A DNA stretch of 64,000 bases from Bdellovibrionales bacterium (lineage in GTDB: Bacteria > Bdellovibrionota > UBA1018): NCBI GenBank assembly GCA_018266355.1, contig JAFEAP010000029.1, forward strand, positions 647,414-711,413, read 5' to 3'. The notes beneath the pieces are model-generated. The model searched no databases. It had not been told where the DNA came from and saw only the letters and a program-made list of their open reading frames with translations. Shown here piece by piece: positions 47,420 to 55,227 of the stretch (the first letter of the stretch is position 1; each line of letters starts with the position of its first letter). Position numbers and translations under genes: made by a program.

Positions 47420-48574
47420 ATGACGGAAGCCCCTCGCCGCATTTGCGCGGTCTGCATCTACGATTCGCGGATGCCCGGCATCCGTTTCGACGAGTCGGGA
47501 GTCTGCAGCTTTTGTCAGATGATCGCGGACCTGAAGCGCGACTACGGGACGGGCACCCCGGCCGGTGAGGAAAAGCTACGCGCGATCGTCGACGAGATCA
47601 AACGGGCCGGCCAGGGAAAGAAGTACGACGTGATCGTCGGCGTGAGCGGCGGGACCGATTCGTCCTTTATGCTCATGAAGGCGGTCGAGTGGGGCCTTCG
47701 TCCGCTCGCAGTCCATTACGACAACACCTGGAACACCGCCGTCGCGACGGAAAACATCCGAAAGATGCTTTCGAAGCTGAAGGTCGACCTCTACACCCAC
47801 GTGGTGGATAACCGCGAGGCCGACGACATCATCCGTTCGTTCTTCAAAGCGAGCGTTCCCGACCTCGACGGGCCGACCGATTTGGCGCTTGCGGAGACCC
47901 TTTATCGGGCGGCCAGCGCGCACGGGGTCGGCTACGTCCTCGAGGGGCACTCCTTCATCACGGAAGGAATTTCGCCCTTGGGCGCGATCTACTTCGACGG
48001 AAAGTACATCGCTTCGATCCAGAAGCGGTTCGGGACGATGCCGATCCGGACCTACCCGAACATGCCGCTTCACACGTTTTTGAAGTGGATCCTCTTCAAG
48101 CGCATCCGCAAGATCCGTCCGTTCTGGTACATGCAGTATGACAAGGAAGCGGCGAAGGAGATCCTCAAACGGGAGTTCGGGTGGTCGGATTACGGCGGGC
48201 ACCACCTCGAGAACCGAATCACGGCGTTTTACCATAGCTATTACCTTCCCCGTAAATTCGGCATCGACCTGCGGTCGAATACGATCGCGGCGCGCGTTCG
48301 CGCGGGCAAGATCTCGCGTGAGGAAGGCATCCGGGAGTACGCGGAACCTCCTTACCTCGAGGAAGGGCTCGTCGAGTATTTCCAGAAACGCGTCGGTTTG
48401 ACGGAAAAGGAATTCCAGGCGGCGATGGACGCGCCGAAGAAAACCTATCGGGAATACCCGAGTTACAAGCGGACGTTCGAACGGATGGCCCCGCTTTTCC
48501 TGCTCCTCGCGAAGCGGAACCTCGTGCCGATGTCCTTCTATCTTAAATATTGCGCGCGGGAACGGCCGACGTGA
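47420..48574 (+). CDS. wbpG: N-acetyl sugar amidotransferase (WbpG/PseA-like)
   Basis: A 384-residue enzyme predicted to turn an N-acetyl group of a surface sugar into an acetamidino group. N-terminal cysteines CAVC...GVCSFC may bind metal. The PP-loop SGGTDSSF at about residue 78 activates the substrate with ATP. GHSFITEG and GWSDYGGHHLENRITAF are further family stretches. It is followed, with GTGA overlap, by hisH-like and hisF-like genes that would supply ammonia, the same three-gene module as in the Pseudomonas aeruginosa O5 antigen cluster. The substrate is probably the 2,3-diacetamido uronic acid made by the neighbouring trio (inference). Confidence 0.88.
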   Translation: MTEAPRRICAVCIYDSRMPGIRFDESGVCSFCQMIADLKRDYGTGTPAGEEKLRAIVDEIKRAGQGKKYDVIVGVSGGTDSSFMLMKAVEWGLRPLAVHYDNTWNTAVATENIRKMLSKLKVDLYTHVVDNREADDIIRSFFKASVPDLDGPTDLALAETLYRAASAHGVGYVLEGHSFITEGISPLGAIYFDGKYIASIQKRFGTMPIRTYPNMPLHTFLKWILFKRIRKIRPFWYMQYDKEAAKEILKREFGWSDYGGHHLENRITAFYHSYYLPRKFGIDLRSNTIAARVRAGKISREEGIREYAEPPYLEEGLVEYFQKRVGLTEKEFQAAMDAPKKTYREYPSYKRTFERMAPLFLLLAKRNLVPMSFYLKYCARERPT

Positions 48575-49191
48575 TCACGATCGTCGATTACGGGATGGGA
48601 AATCTCAATTCCGTGAAGAACATGCTGAAACGCATCGGGGTTCCGGCGCGGATCGCTTCGGACCCGGCCTCGATCGAAAGCGCGGAAAAGCTGATCCTTC
48701 CCGGAGTCGGAGCATTCGACCCCGCGATGCGGAAGATCCGGGACGCCGGACTCGGCGAACCCCTGCGCGCGAAGGCCCGCGAAGGGAAGACGCCGATCCT
48801 CGGGATCTGCCTCGGGATGCAGCTTCTGACCGAAGGAAGCGACGAGGGGACCGAACCGGGATTCGGATGGATCCCGGGCCGCACGCGCGCGTTTCGCGGA
48901 CGGATCCCCGATGCGCTCAAGATCCCGCACATGGGTTGGAACGAGACGGACCTGAAGAGGTCCTCTCCGCTCGTCGCCGGGCTCGAAACGGGCGCGCGAT
49001 TTTACTTCGTCCACTCCTATTACGTCGACTGCGCGGAGGCAGCCGACCGCGTGATGACGACCCGCTACGGGATCGATTTCGATTCCGTGGTCCAGCGCGG
49101 GAATATCTACGGCGCCCAATTCCACCCCGAGAAAAGCCATCGCTTCGGCATGCGCCTCCTCAAGAATTTTTCGGAGATCGCGCCATGCTGA
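48571..49191 (+). CDS. hisH2: HisH-like glutaminase of sugar amidation (HisH2)
   Basis: A 206-residue class I glutamine amidotransferase that releases ammonia from glutamine. The catalytic Cys is in GICLGMQLL, and the His and Glu in QFHPEKS. It starts VITIVDYGMGNLNSVKNML. GTG 48571 overlaps the wbpG stop by GTGA. An upstream TTG at 48550 is less likely. Position between wbpG and a HisF-like gene, with no other histidine genes near, argues for a role in sugar amidation instead of histidine synthesis. Confidence 0.9.
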   Translation: MITIVDYGMGNLNSVKNMLKRIGVPARIASDPASIESAEKLILPGVGAFDPAMRKIRDAGLGEPLRAKAREGKTPILGICLGMQLLTEGSDEGTEPGFGWIPGRTRAFRGRIPDALKIPHMGWNETDLKRSSPLVAGLETGARFYFVHSYYVDCAEAADRVMTTRYGIDFDSVVQRGNIYGAQFHPEKSHRFGMRLLKNFSEIAPC

Positions 49192-49961
49192 AGACCCGCG
49201 TGATACCGTGCCTCCTCCTCGACGGTTCGAGCCTCGTGAAGACCGAGCGATTTCGGGATCCGAAATACATCGGCGATCCCGCGAACACGCTGCGGATCTT
49301 CAACGAACTCGAGGTCGACGAGATCTTCATCCTCGATATCCGCGCCGCGCGGGGAGAGGAACCGCGGTACGACATCCTCCAGGAATGCGTCGACGAATGC
49401 TTCATGCCGCTCGCCTACGGGGGAGGGATCCGCGACCTCGCCCAAGCGAAACGCCTGATCGGGATGGGGATGGAAAAGGTCGTCGTGAATTCGGCCGCGT
49501 CGAGGAATCCGTCCCTCGTACGAGAACTCGCCGACCATTTCGGGAGCCAAGCCGTCGTCGGATCTATCGACGTGAAGAAGAAGCTCTTCGGCGGTTACGA
49601 AGTGATGATCGACGGAGGGCGGACGGGCACCGGCCGCGATCCGGTCGAGTACGCGCTCGAACTCCGGCGCCAAGGAGCCGGGGAAATCCTCGTGACTTCG
49701 ATCGACCGCGAGGGAACGTGGACCGGTTTCGACGTTCCGCTGGTGAAGAAAATCTCCGAAAGTCTCGACGTTCCGGTGATCGCCCACGGCGGCGGCGGAT
49801 CGATCGCGGATATCCGCGAGGCGGTCCGCTCGGGAGGCGCTTCGGCGGTCGCCCTCGGCAGCATGCTCGTGTTCCAGAAAAAGGGGCTCGGCGTGCTCGT
49901 GAATTTTCCCGAACGCGCGGAATTAGAAAAAGCTTTGGATCCCGGAGAGGACGCGGTCTAG
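49185..49961 (+). CDS. hisF2: HisF-like ammonia channel of sugar amidation (HisF2/WbuZ)
   Basis: A 258-residue TIM barrel related to the cyclase subunit of imidazole glycerol phosphate synthase. It opens [20 protein letters not shown]. In true HisF the segment reads CLDV, with the catalytic aspartate, and here that residue is Leu. GSIDVKK and the phosphate-binding GGRTGTG and HGGGGS are kept. Loss of the first catalytic Asp fits the WbuZ/HisF2 group that only passes ammonia to WbpG. GGAG lies eight bases before the ATG, which overlaps hisH2 by seven bases. The last 39 bases overlap the convergent aminotransferase gene. Confidence 0.9.
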   Translation: MLKTRVIPCLLLDGSSLVKTERFRDPKYIGDPANTLRIFNELEVDEIFILDIRAARGEEPRYDILQECVDECFMPLAYGGGIRDLAQAKRLIGMGMEKVVVNSAASRNPSLVRELADHFGSQAVVGSIDVKKKLFGGYEVMIDGGRTGTGRDPVEYALELRRQGAGEILVTSIDREGTWTGFDVPLVKKISESLDVPVIAHGGGGSIADIREAVRSGGASAVALGSMLVFQKKGLGVLVNFPERAELEKALDPGEDAV

Positions 49962-51014
49962 GGGCATACCCTCGTAGCAGGGAAGCGTGATCGTTTCCTT
50001 TTCGAGGGACTCGGCGTTCGGACAGACTTTTCCGTAGCGTTTCCGATTGAACGCCGTTCCGCTCAGGCAATAAGTTCCGAGCGTCGACTCGATCTTCGCT
50101 CCCTTTAGGTGCGCGATCAGGCGATCCCGCATTCCGGGCTCCGGCACGCGGAAGACGACCGACTGGGAATTCCCGCCCGCGTCCGAGGCGTAGGTCTGGG
50201 CGCGGAATCCGAGCGGGGCGAGGGCCTTCCGGTATTCGCCGGCGATCCGGTTCCGTTCGGCTACGATCGCGTCGAGGCGTCTCAGCTGGTGGATCCCGAT
50301 CGCGGCCTGGAATTCGGTGAGGCGGAGGTTCGTACCCGGTTCGACGAATTCCCACCGGCCGTTCTCGACGACCGCGCCGTGGTTCAGCATCCGGCCGAGG
50401 CGGTCCGACCATTCCTTCCGCTCGGTCGTGATCGCGCCGCCCTCGCCGGTCGTGATCACTTTACGCGGGTGGAAGCTGAAGCAACTCAGGTCGGCGATCT
50501 TTCCGGATCGAGCTCCTCTTTCATGGCTCCCGATCGCGCAAGCCGCGTCGTCGATGATCGGTAGACCTTTCCCGCGGCAAAGGTCGCGGATCGCGTGGAG
50601 TCCGGTCGGATTCCCGAAGGTCGACACGAAAATGACCGCGCGGGTCCGATCGGAGATCGCCGCTTCGAGGGCGTCGATCCGCATATTGAACGTCTCCGGC
50701 GAGACGTCGACGAAAACGGGCGTCGCGCCGACTTCCTCGACGGCGTTCGAAGTCGCGGGAAAAGAGAAGTCGGCGACGGCGACCTCGTCGCCGGGCCGGA
50801 TACCGAGGACGCGGAGGGCGGCCGAAAGCGCGGTGGTCGCCGAGGTCGTGAGGTGGGCGTAGGTCGCGGTCGTCGCTTTCGCGACTTCGGCGCGAAAATT
50901 CTCGACGTACTCGCCGCGCGTGAAGATGCCGCTTTCGAAGACGGCCCGGAGCGATTCCTCGACGTCGTCGAAGGCGACCGGGGGCCGGATCAGGGGCACG
51001 CGGGAGAGGGTCAT
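49923..51014 (-). CDS. DegT/DnrJ/EryC1 aminotransferase, third copy
   Basis: A 363-residue PLP sugar aminotransferase. Landmarks: [59 protein letters not shown] and the PLP lysine in [14 protein letters not shown]. It is more distant from the two WbpE-like proteins and probably has another keto-sugar substrate, perhaps the product of the SDR enzyme encoded just upstream with ATGA overlap. ATG 51014 (MTLSRVPL) is chosen because of that coupling. Last gene of the second sugar operon. Confidence 0.85.
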   Translation of the reverse strand: MTLSRVPLIRPPVAFDDVEESLRAVFESGIFTRGEYVENFRAEVAKATTATYAHLTTSATTALSAALRVLGIRPGDEVAVADFSFPATSNAVEEVGATPVFVDVSPETFNMRIDALEAAISDRTRAVIFVSTFGNPTGLHAIRDLCRGKGLPIIDDAACAIGSHERGARSGKIADLSCFSFHPRKVITTGEGGAITTERKEWSDRLGRMLNHGAVVENGRWEFVEPGTNLRLTEFQAAIGIHQLRRLDAIVAERNRIAGEYRKALAPLGFRAQTYASDAGGNSQSVVFRVPEPGMRDRLIAHLKGAKIESTLGTYCLSGTAFNRKRYGKVCPNAESLEKETITLPCYEGMPLDRVLSGIQSFF

Positions 51015-51988
51015 GTCTTCTCCTCGCCGGCCAGGTCGGCCTTCAGCCATTCGATCGTGGCGCGAAGCCCGTCGTCGAAACCGGTGAACGCGAAACTTCC
51101 GAAGGTCTCCATTTTCTTCGTGGAGGCGAAGTGGGCGGCGACGTCCGAGGGGCGCGCGGGCTTTCGAACGACCCGCTCCATCGGAACTCCCATGATCCCG
51201 CTAATCTTCTCGATGATCTCCTGGACGGACCGCACTTGGGCGGAAGCGATGTGCACGGCGTCCCCCCGCGGCACTTTCGCGAAGAATTCGACGACGAGCG
51301 CGGCGGTGTCCGTGACGAAGGTGAAATCGCGCGTTTGGGTTCCGTCGCCGTGGATTTCCGGAGCTTCGCCGCGGAGAATCTTCCGCACGGTGAGCGGGAT
51401 GATGCCGGCGAGCGGAGGCTTCGAGTTTTGGCGCGGGCCGAAGTTATTGAAAGGGCGGAGGATGAAGGCGTCGAGGTCGAACATCCGCACGTAGGACTGG
51501 AGCGCGAGATCGGCCGCGGCTTTCCCGGCGGCATAGGTCGTCGTCGGATGGAGGGGATGATCCTCGTCCATCGGCTGGTAGACGGCCGAACCGTAGACCT
51601 CCGAACTCGAGAAATGGCAGAGGGTCGCGTATCGGTTCTCACGAAGTCGTTCGAGCAGGTTCACCGCGACTTTCGGATTCGTGAGGAAAGCGTCCGCGGG
51701 ATCGGTGAACGAATAGTTCAAGGCCTTCGTCGCGCAGTTGAAGACGACGTCCGGTCGAAACTCGGCGAAGACCGCGTCGAGCGCCGACAGATCCTCGGCG
51801 TCGCGGACGAAAAGTTTCGCGCCCCGGCGGGTGGCGTCCGCAAGGTTCTCCCGTTTTCCGAGGAAGAGGTTATCCATCACGGCGAGGTCGTTCACTCCGG
51901 AAACGAGCAGCCGGTCGGCGAGGTGACTGCCTATGAATCCCGCCCCGCCGACGACGAGTACCCGCTTTCCGCGAAGGTCGCGGATCAT
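51011..51988 (-). CDS. NAD-dependent SDR epimerase/dehydratase
   Basis: A 325-residue extended short-chain dehydrogenase acting on a nucleotide sugar. It has the NAD-binding GGAGFIGSHL (about residues 14-23), MDNLFLGKRENL, HFSSSEVYG and the catalytic TYAAGKA (Tyr-x3-Lys), followed by RPFNNFGPRQ and GDGTQTRDFTFV. These features fit UDP-sugar 4-epimerases and 4,6-dehydratases, and the sequence alone does not choose between them. Paired by ATGA overlaps with an aminotransferase downstream, which favours a dehydratase or decarboxylase product being aminated. Start ATG 51988. Confidence 0.85.
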   Translation of the reverse strand: MIRDLRGKRVLVVGGAGFIGSHLADRLLVSGVNDLAVMDNLFLGKRENLADATRRGAKLFVRDAEDLSALDAVFAEFRPDVVFNCATKALNYSFTDPADAFLTNPKVAVNLLERLRENRYATLCHFSSSEVYGSAVYQPMDEDHPLHPTTTYAAGKAAADLALQSYVRMFDLDAFILRPFNNFGPRQNSKPPLAGIIPLTVRKILRGEAPEIHGDGTQTRDFTFVTDTAALVVEFFAKVPRGDAVHIASAQVRSVQEIIEKISGIMGVPMERVVRKPARPSDVAAHFASTKKMETFGSFAFTGFDDGLRATIEWLKADLAGEEKT

Positions 51989-52947
51989 ATGGCCTCGACG
52001 ACGCGGCGGCAGACTTCCATGGCGGCGAGGCCGTCGCGCGCGCTCGGAACCGTCGTCGCGTCCCCGTTCCGGGCGAACTGGACGAAGGACTGGAGTTCGC
52101 TCAAGAGGGCTTCTTCCTGGCGCACCTCGACCGTTTCGGTGGTGCCGGAGATCGAATATCCCTCTTCGCCGTGCTCGATGCGGGTTTGGTGATGGATCTG
52201 GAGCTCCTTGCGGACCAATTCGCAGTCGACGTATTTGTCGGAACACGTCGCCTCGATCCGGCGGATTTTCTTGTCCGTGATCCGGCTCGCGACGATCCGG
52301 GAGAACGATCCGTTTTCGTGGACGAGTTGGGCGCTCGCGAAGCAGATCAGGTCCTTCCCTTCGTCGGTCCGCTCCGTCTTGCCGACGGCGGAAACCGAAC
52401 GGACCGGCCCGTTCAAATAAAGGGCGAGATCGACGTCGTGGATCATGAGGTCCATCACGACGTCGACGTCTTTGATCCGCGAGCTGAGCCGGTTCGTTCG
52501 CGTGAAGTCGACGTTCACGGCTTGGGCGCCGCCGCCCTGGATCACTTTCCGGAGCTCGCGCACGACGGGATTGAAACGTTCGATGAAGCCGACTTGGACG
52601 CGGAGTCCTTTCGACTCGATCAACTCGAGGGCTTTTCGGCTCGACTCGAGATCGGCGGTGAGGGGTTTTTCGACGAAGATCGCGGGAACGTCCTTCGCCG
52701 CGAGCACGAGGTCGTCGAAATGGCGCGAACTCGGCGTGCAGATCACCACCGCCTCCGCCTGTTTCAGCGCCGCTTCCGGGGAGTCGGCGACCGGGACTTC
52801 GTAACGGGCGGCGAGTTTCGCCGCCTTCTCGCGGTCGACGTCGTAGACCCAAGCGATTTCGGCCGTGTTCAGGCTCGAAAGCACGCGAAGGTGGTTCTGG
52901 CCCATGTTTCCGAGCCCGAGCAGTCCGATGCGCAGGGGTTTCTTCAT
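51985..52947 (-). CDS. Gfo/Idh/MocA sugar oxidoreductase, set 2
   Basis: A 320-residue NAD-dependent oxidoreductase. GLLGLGNMGQNHLRVL binds NAD, and VEKPLTADLESS holds the catalytic Lys; GFIERFNPVV and DLMIHDVDLALYL follow. It differs clearly from the WlbA-like protein of set 1. Adjacent acetyltransferase and WbpE-like genes suggest it makes a 3-keto UDP-sugar for amination. Two readings are possible: a second diacetamido uronic acid, or a GnnA-like step giving UDP-GlcNAc3N for lipid A, a backbone known in Bdellovibrio. GGAGG lies five bases before the ATG. Confidence 0.85.
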   Translation of the reverse strand: MKKPLRIGLLGLGNMGQNHLRVLSSLNTAEIAWVYDVDREKAAKLAARYEVPVADSPEAALKQAEAVVICTPSSRHFDDLVLAAKDVPAIFVEKPLTADLESSRKALELIESKGLRVQVGFIERFNPVVRELRKVIQGGGAQAVNVDFTRTNRLSSRIKDVDVVMDLMIHDVDLALYLNGPVRSVSAVGKTERTDEGKDLICFASAQLVHENGSFSRIVASRITDKKIRRIEATCSDKYVDCELVRKELQIHHQTRIEHGEEGYSISGTTETVEVRQEEALLSELQSFVQFARNGDATTVPSARDGLAAMEVCRRVVEAI

Positions 52948-53444
52948 TTTTCCTCCACGCGGCGGCCGCGCTGATCGATGCGCGCCACCGCGCGCGCCGG
53001 ATTTCCCATCACGAGGGTATAGGGAGGAACGTCGCGCGTGACCACGCTGCCGGCGGCGACCATCGCGTATTCGCCCACGGTCACACCGCAGACGATCGTC
53101 GAATTCGCGCCGATGCTCGCGCCCTTCTTGACGAGCGTCGGGGTGATTTCCCAGTCGGTGACGAACGCACGCGGGAGTTTGTCGTTCGTGAAGCACGCGT
53201 GCGGGCCGACGAAGACGTCGTCCTCGATCGTCACGCCGTCGTAGATCGAGACGGAGTTTTGGATCTTGCAGCGGTTTCCGATCGTCACGTTCCGGTCGAC
53301 GTAGACGTCTTTTCCGATGTTGCAGCCTTCGCCGACCTTAGCGTGCTCGCGGATCTGGACGTTGATCCAAACCTTCGTACCGGTCGCGACCTGGGCGCGG
53401 GCGTCGATCGCCGCCGTGGGGTGGATATAAGTCGAATCAGACAT
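52944..53444 (-). CDS. Hexapeptide N-acetyltransferase (WbpD-like), set 2
   Basis: A 166-residue left-handed beta-helix acyltransferase. Repeats: YIHPTAAIDARAQV, VGEGCNIGKDVYVDRNVTIG, GVTIEDDVFVGPHACFTND, IGANSTIVCGVTVGEYAMVAAGSVV, and the C-terminal MGNPARAV. This compact form with FTNDKLPRA is typical of WbpD-like 3-N-acetyltransferases. It overlaps both neighbours (8 and 4 bases), second gene of the operon. Confidence 0.88.
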   Translation of the reverse strand: MSDSTYIHPTAAIDARAQVATGTKVWINVQIREHAKVGEGCNIGKDVYVDRNVTIGNRCKIQNSVSIYDGVTIEDDVFVGPHACFTNDKLPRAFVTDWEITPTLVKKGASIGANSTIVCGVTVGEYAMVAAGSVVTRDVPPYTLVMGNPARAVARIDQRGRRVEEK

Positions 53445-54582
53445 TTTTCAGGGACTCCCGGATGGAATCGGCGGCGAGACGGGCCACGCTCTCGTCGAGG
53501 TAAGGATGCATCGGCAGGCTCAGGATCGTCTCCGACATGCGGACGGCGTTCGGGAAATCCCCGGCCGCGTAACCGAGGCCCGCGTATACCGGCTGGCGGT
53601 GGAGCGGGATCGGGTAGTAGACCACGTTCGGAATCCCGTTCGCCTCGAGTCCTTTGCGGGCGGCGTCGCGAGCGGCTCGGTCGGCGAAAGTGATCGAGTA
53701 CTGCGCCCACGCGCTCCGTTGGTGTTCGGGAATCGCGGGCGTGACCGGCGGCTTCGGCAGATCGCCGAGGGTTCGGGAATAATTCCGGGCGACGCGTCCG
53801 CGGGCGAGGATCTCGTCCTCGAAGATTTCCATCTTCGAGAGGAGGATCGCGGCTTGGAGGGTGTCCAGCCGCGCGGTGAATCCGAGTCGCACGTGTTCGT
53901 AGCGCTCGCGGCCCTGGCCGTGTACGCGCATCGAGCGGAGGGTATCCGCGATCGCGCCGTCGGGCGTGAAAATCGCGCCGCCGTCGCCGTAGCCGCCGAG
54001 CGGTTTCGCGGGAAAAAAGGAAGTGCAGCTGATCTTCGCGAGGGCGCCGCTCTTGCGGCCGCGATGGATCGCGCCGAAGCTTTGGGCCGCATCTTCGATG
54101 ACTTCGAGACCGTACTTCTTCGCGATTCCGTCGATCGCGTCGAAATCGGCGCAGAGCCCGAAAAGGTTCACGACCATCACGGCGGCGGGCCGGCCGAACT
54201 TCGGGTCGTTCTTCGCGTCGCGGATCCGGCGTTCGAGGTCCGAAGGGTCGAGGTTGAACGTTCGCGGATCGACGTCGACGAAACAGGGGCGGGCGCCCAC
54301 GCGTTCGACGGCTTCCGAGGTCGCGATGAACGTCATCACCGGGACGAAAACGCAGTCGCCGGATCCGATTCCGAGGGCCATGAGAGCCATCACGAGCGCG
54401 TCGGTGCCCGAGGAGCAGCTGATCGCGTGCTCGACTCCGACGTACCGCCCGAGTTCCTTCTCGAGCTCGGCGACTTCGGGTCCCATGATGAATTGGCCGT
54501 GGGTGAGGACCGCGTCCATGCGTCGCCGAACGGACGCTTCGATTTTGCGGTACTGGGCCTGTAAATCGACGAAAGGGATCAT
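53437..54582 (-). CDS. WbpE-like sugar aminotransferase, set 2
   Basis: A 381-residue PLP enzyme starting IPFVDLQAQYRKIE, with CSSGTDALVMALMALGI, PVMTFIATSEAV, IEDAAQSFGA, the PLP lysine in SFFPAKPLGGYGDGG and VYYPIPLHRQPVY. It is close to WbpE and would aminate the 3-keto sugar from the oxidoreductase of the same operon. No ribosome site precedes the ATG at 54582. A good promoter ends 14 bases upstream, so the message is nearly leaderless, which explains the missing site. First gene of the five-gene operon. Confidence 0.9.
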   Translation of the reverse strand: MIPFVDLQAQYRKIEASVRRRMDAVLTHGQFIMGPEVAELEKELGRYVGVEHAISCSSGTDALVMALMALGIGSGDCVFVPVMTFIATSEAVERVGARPCFVDVDPRTFNLDPSDLERRIRDAKNDPKFGRPAAVMVVNLFGLCADFDAIDGIAKKYGLEVIEDAAQSFGAIHRGRKSGALAKISCTSFFPAKPLGGYGDGGAIFTPDGAIADTLRSMRVHGQGRERYEHVRLGFTARLDTLQAAILLSKMEIFEDEILARGRVARNYSRTLGDLPKPPVTPAIPEHQRSAWAQYSITFADRAARDAARKGLEANGIPNVVYYPIPLHRQPVYAGLGYAAGDFPNAVRMSETILSLPMHPYLDESVARLAADSIRESLKNV

Positions 54583-54595
54583 GGGGAAGTACTCG

Positions 54596-54624
54596 ATTCT
54601 AGGAAAAAATTTTCGCCCTTTCAA
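54596..54624 (-). promoter_or_regulatory. Sigma-70 type promoter of the second sugar operon
   Basis: On the reverse strand TTGAAA (54624-54619), exactly 17 bases, then TAGAAT (54601-54596). Transcription would start about 54590, only seven or eight bases before the ATG of the aminotransferase gene. The boxes stand in an AT-rich island within GC-rich DNA. Confidence 0.65.
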
Positions 54625-54647
54625 AAAGAGAAGGCAATCCATAAAAT
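54619..54647 (+). promoter_or_regulatory. Divergent promoter sharing the -35 box
   Basis: On the forward strand TTTCAA (54619-54624), 17 bases, then TAAAAT (54642-54647). The -35 is the same six bases used by the reverse promoter. A start near 54654 would leave about four bases before the GTG of the next gene. The -35 match is poor, so strength is doubtful. Confidence 0.4.
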
Positions 54648-54657
54648 TCTACTCCAA

Positions 54658-55227
54658 GTGACTCCCTCCCCGAACGCGGCCGATCTGACGAAGCTCCTTC
54701 GCAAGCACCCGCGGCAGCGGGCGACGATGAAATCGCTCGCGGCTTTGTTGACGGTCTTGCGCGCTTATTTTCGGAAGAAGTGGAATCGCAGCCTTCCTGT
54801 CGGCGAGCTGCTGAACGATCGGTGGGCGAGAGCCGAGGAGTTAGGTTTCGGTCGGGGCGCCACGATCTACGACAGCGCGATCGTCTACGGGGAGGTCGAG
54901 GTCGGCGAATCGACCTGGATCGGACCGCAGGCGATCCTCGACGGAACGGGCGGGCTTCGTATCGGCGCGTTCTGTTCCATCTCCGCCGGGGTGCAGATCT
55001 ACACTCACGATTCGGTCGCATGGTCGCTGAGCGCCGGGAAAAAGCCGGTCGAGCGTGCGCCGACCGCGATCGGATCAAGATGCTACCTCGGACCCGGGAC
55101 GGTCGTGGCGAAGGGCGTGAAGATCGGGGATGGGTGCGTCATCGGTGCTCAGAGCGTCGTCCTTTCCGACATTCCCGCCGGCATGAAGGCGGCGGGCGCG
55201 CCCTGCCGCGTGATCGGACCCGCTTGA
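54658..55227 (+). CDS. WbbJ-type hexapeptide O-acetyltransferase
   Basis: A 189-residue acyltransferase with a helical N-terminus and a C-terminal left-handed beta-helix: IYDSAIVYGEVEVGESTWIGPQAILDG, IGAFCSISAGVQIYTHDSV, IGSRCYLGPGTVVAKGVKIGDGCVIGAQSVV, then AGAPCRVIG. The catalytic His is likely in YTHDS. It probably acetylates a polysaccharide or precursor. GTG 54658 fits the divergent promoter; ATG 54727 is the alternative and would remove 23 residues. Overlaps the flippase gene by TTGA. Confidence 0.8.
   Translation: MTPSPNAADLTKLLRKHPRQRATMKSLAALLTVLRAYFRKKWNRSLPVGELLNDRWARAEELGFGRGATIYDSAIVYGEVEVGESTWIGPQAILDGTGGLRIGAFCSISAGVQIYTHDSVAWSLSAGKKPVERAPTAIGSRCYLGPGTVVAKGVKIGDGCVIGAQSVVLSDIPAGMKAAGAPCRVIGPA

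Noticed and set aside
48571..49961. Histidine biosynthesis hisH-hisF pair
   Set aside because: They are coupled to wbpG in a polysaccharide island, no other his genes are near, and the HisF-like protein lacks its first catalytic Asp. Sugar amidation is the better reading.
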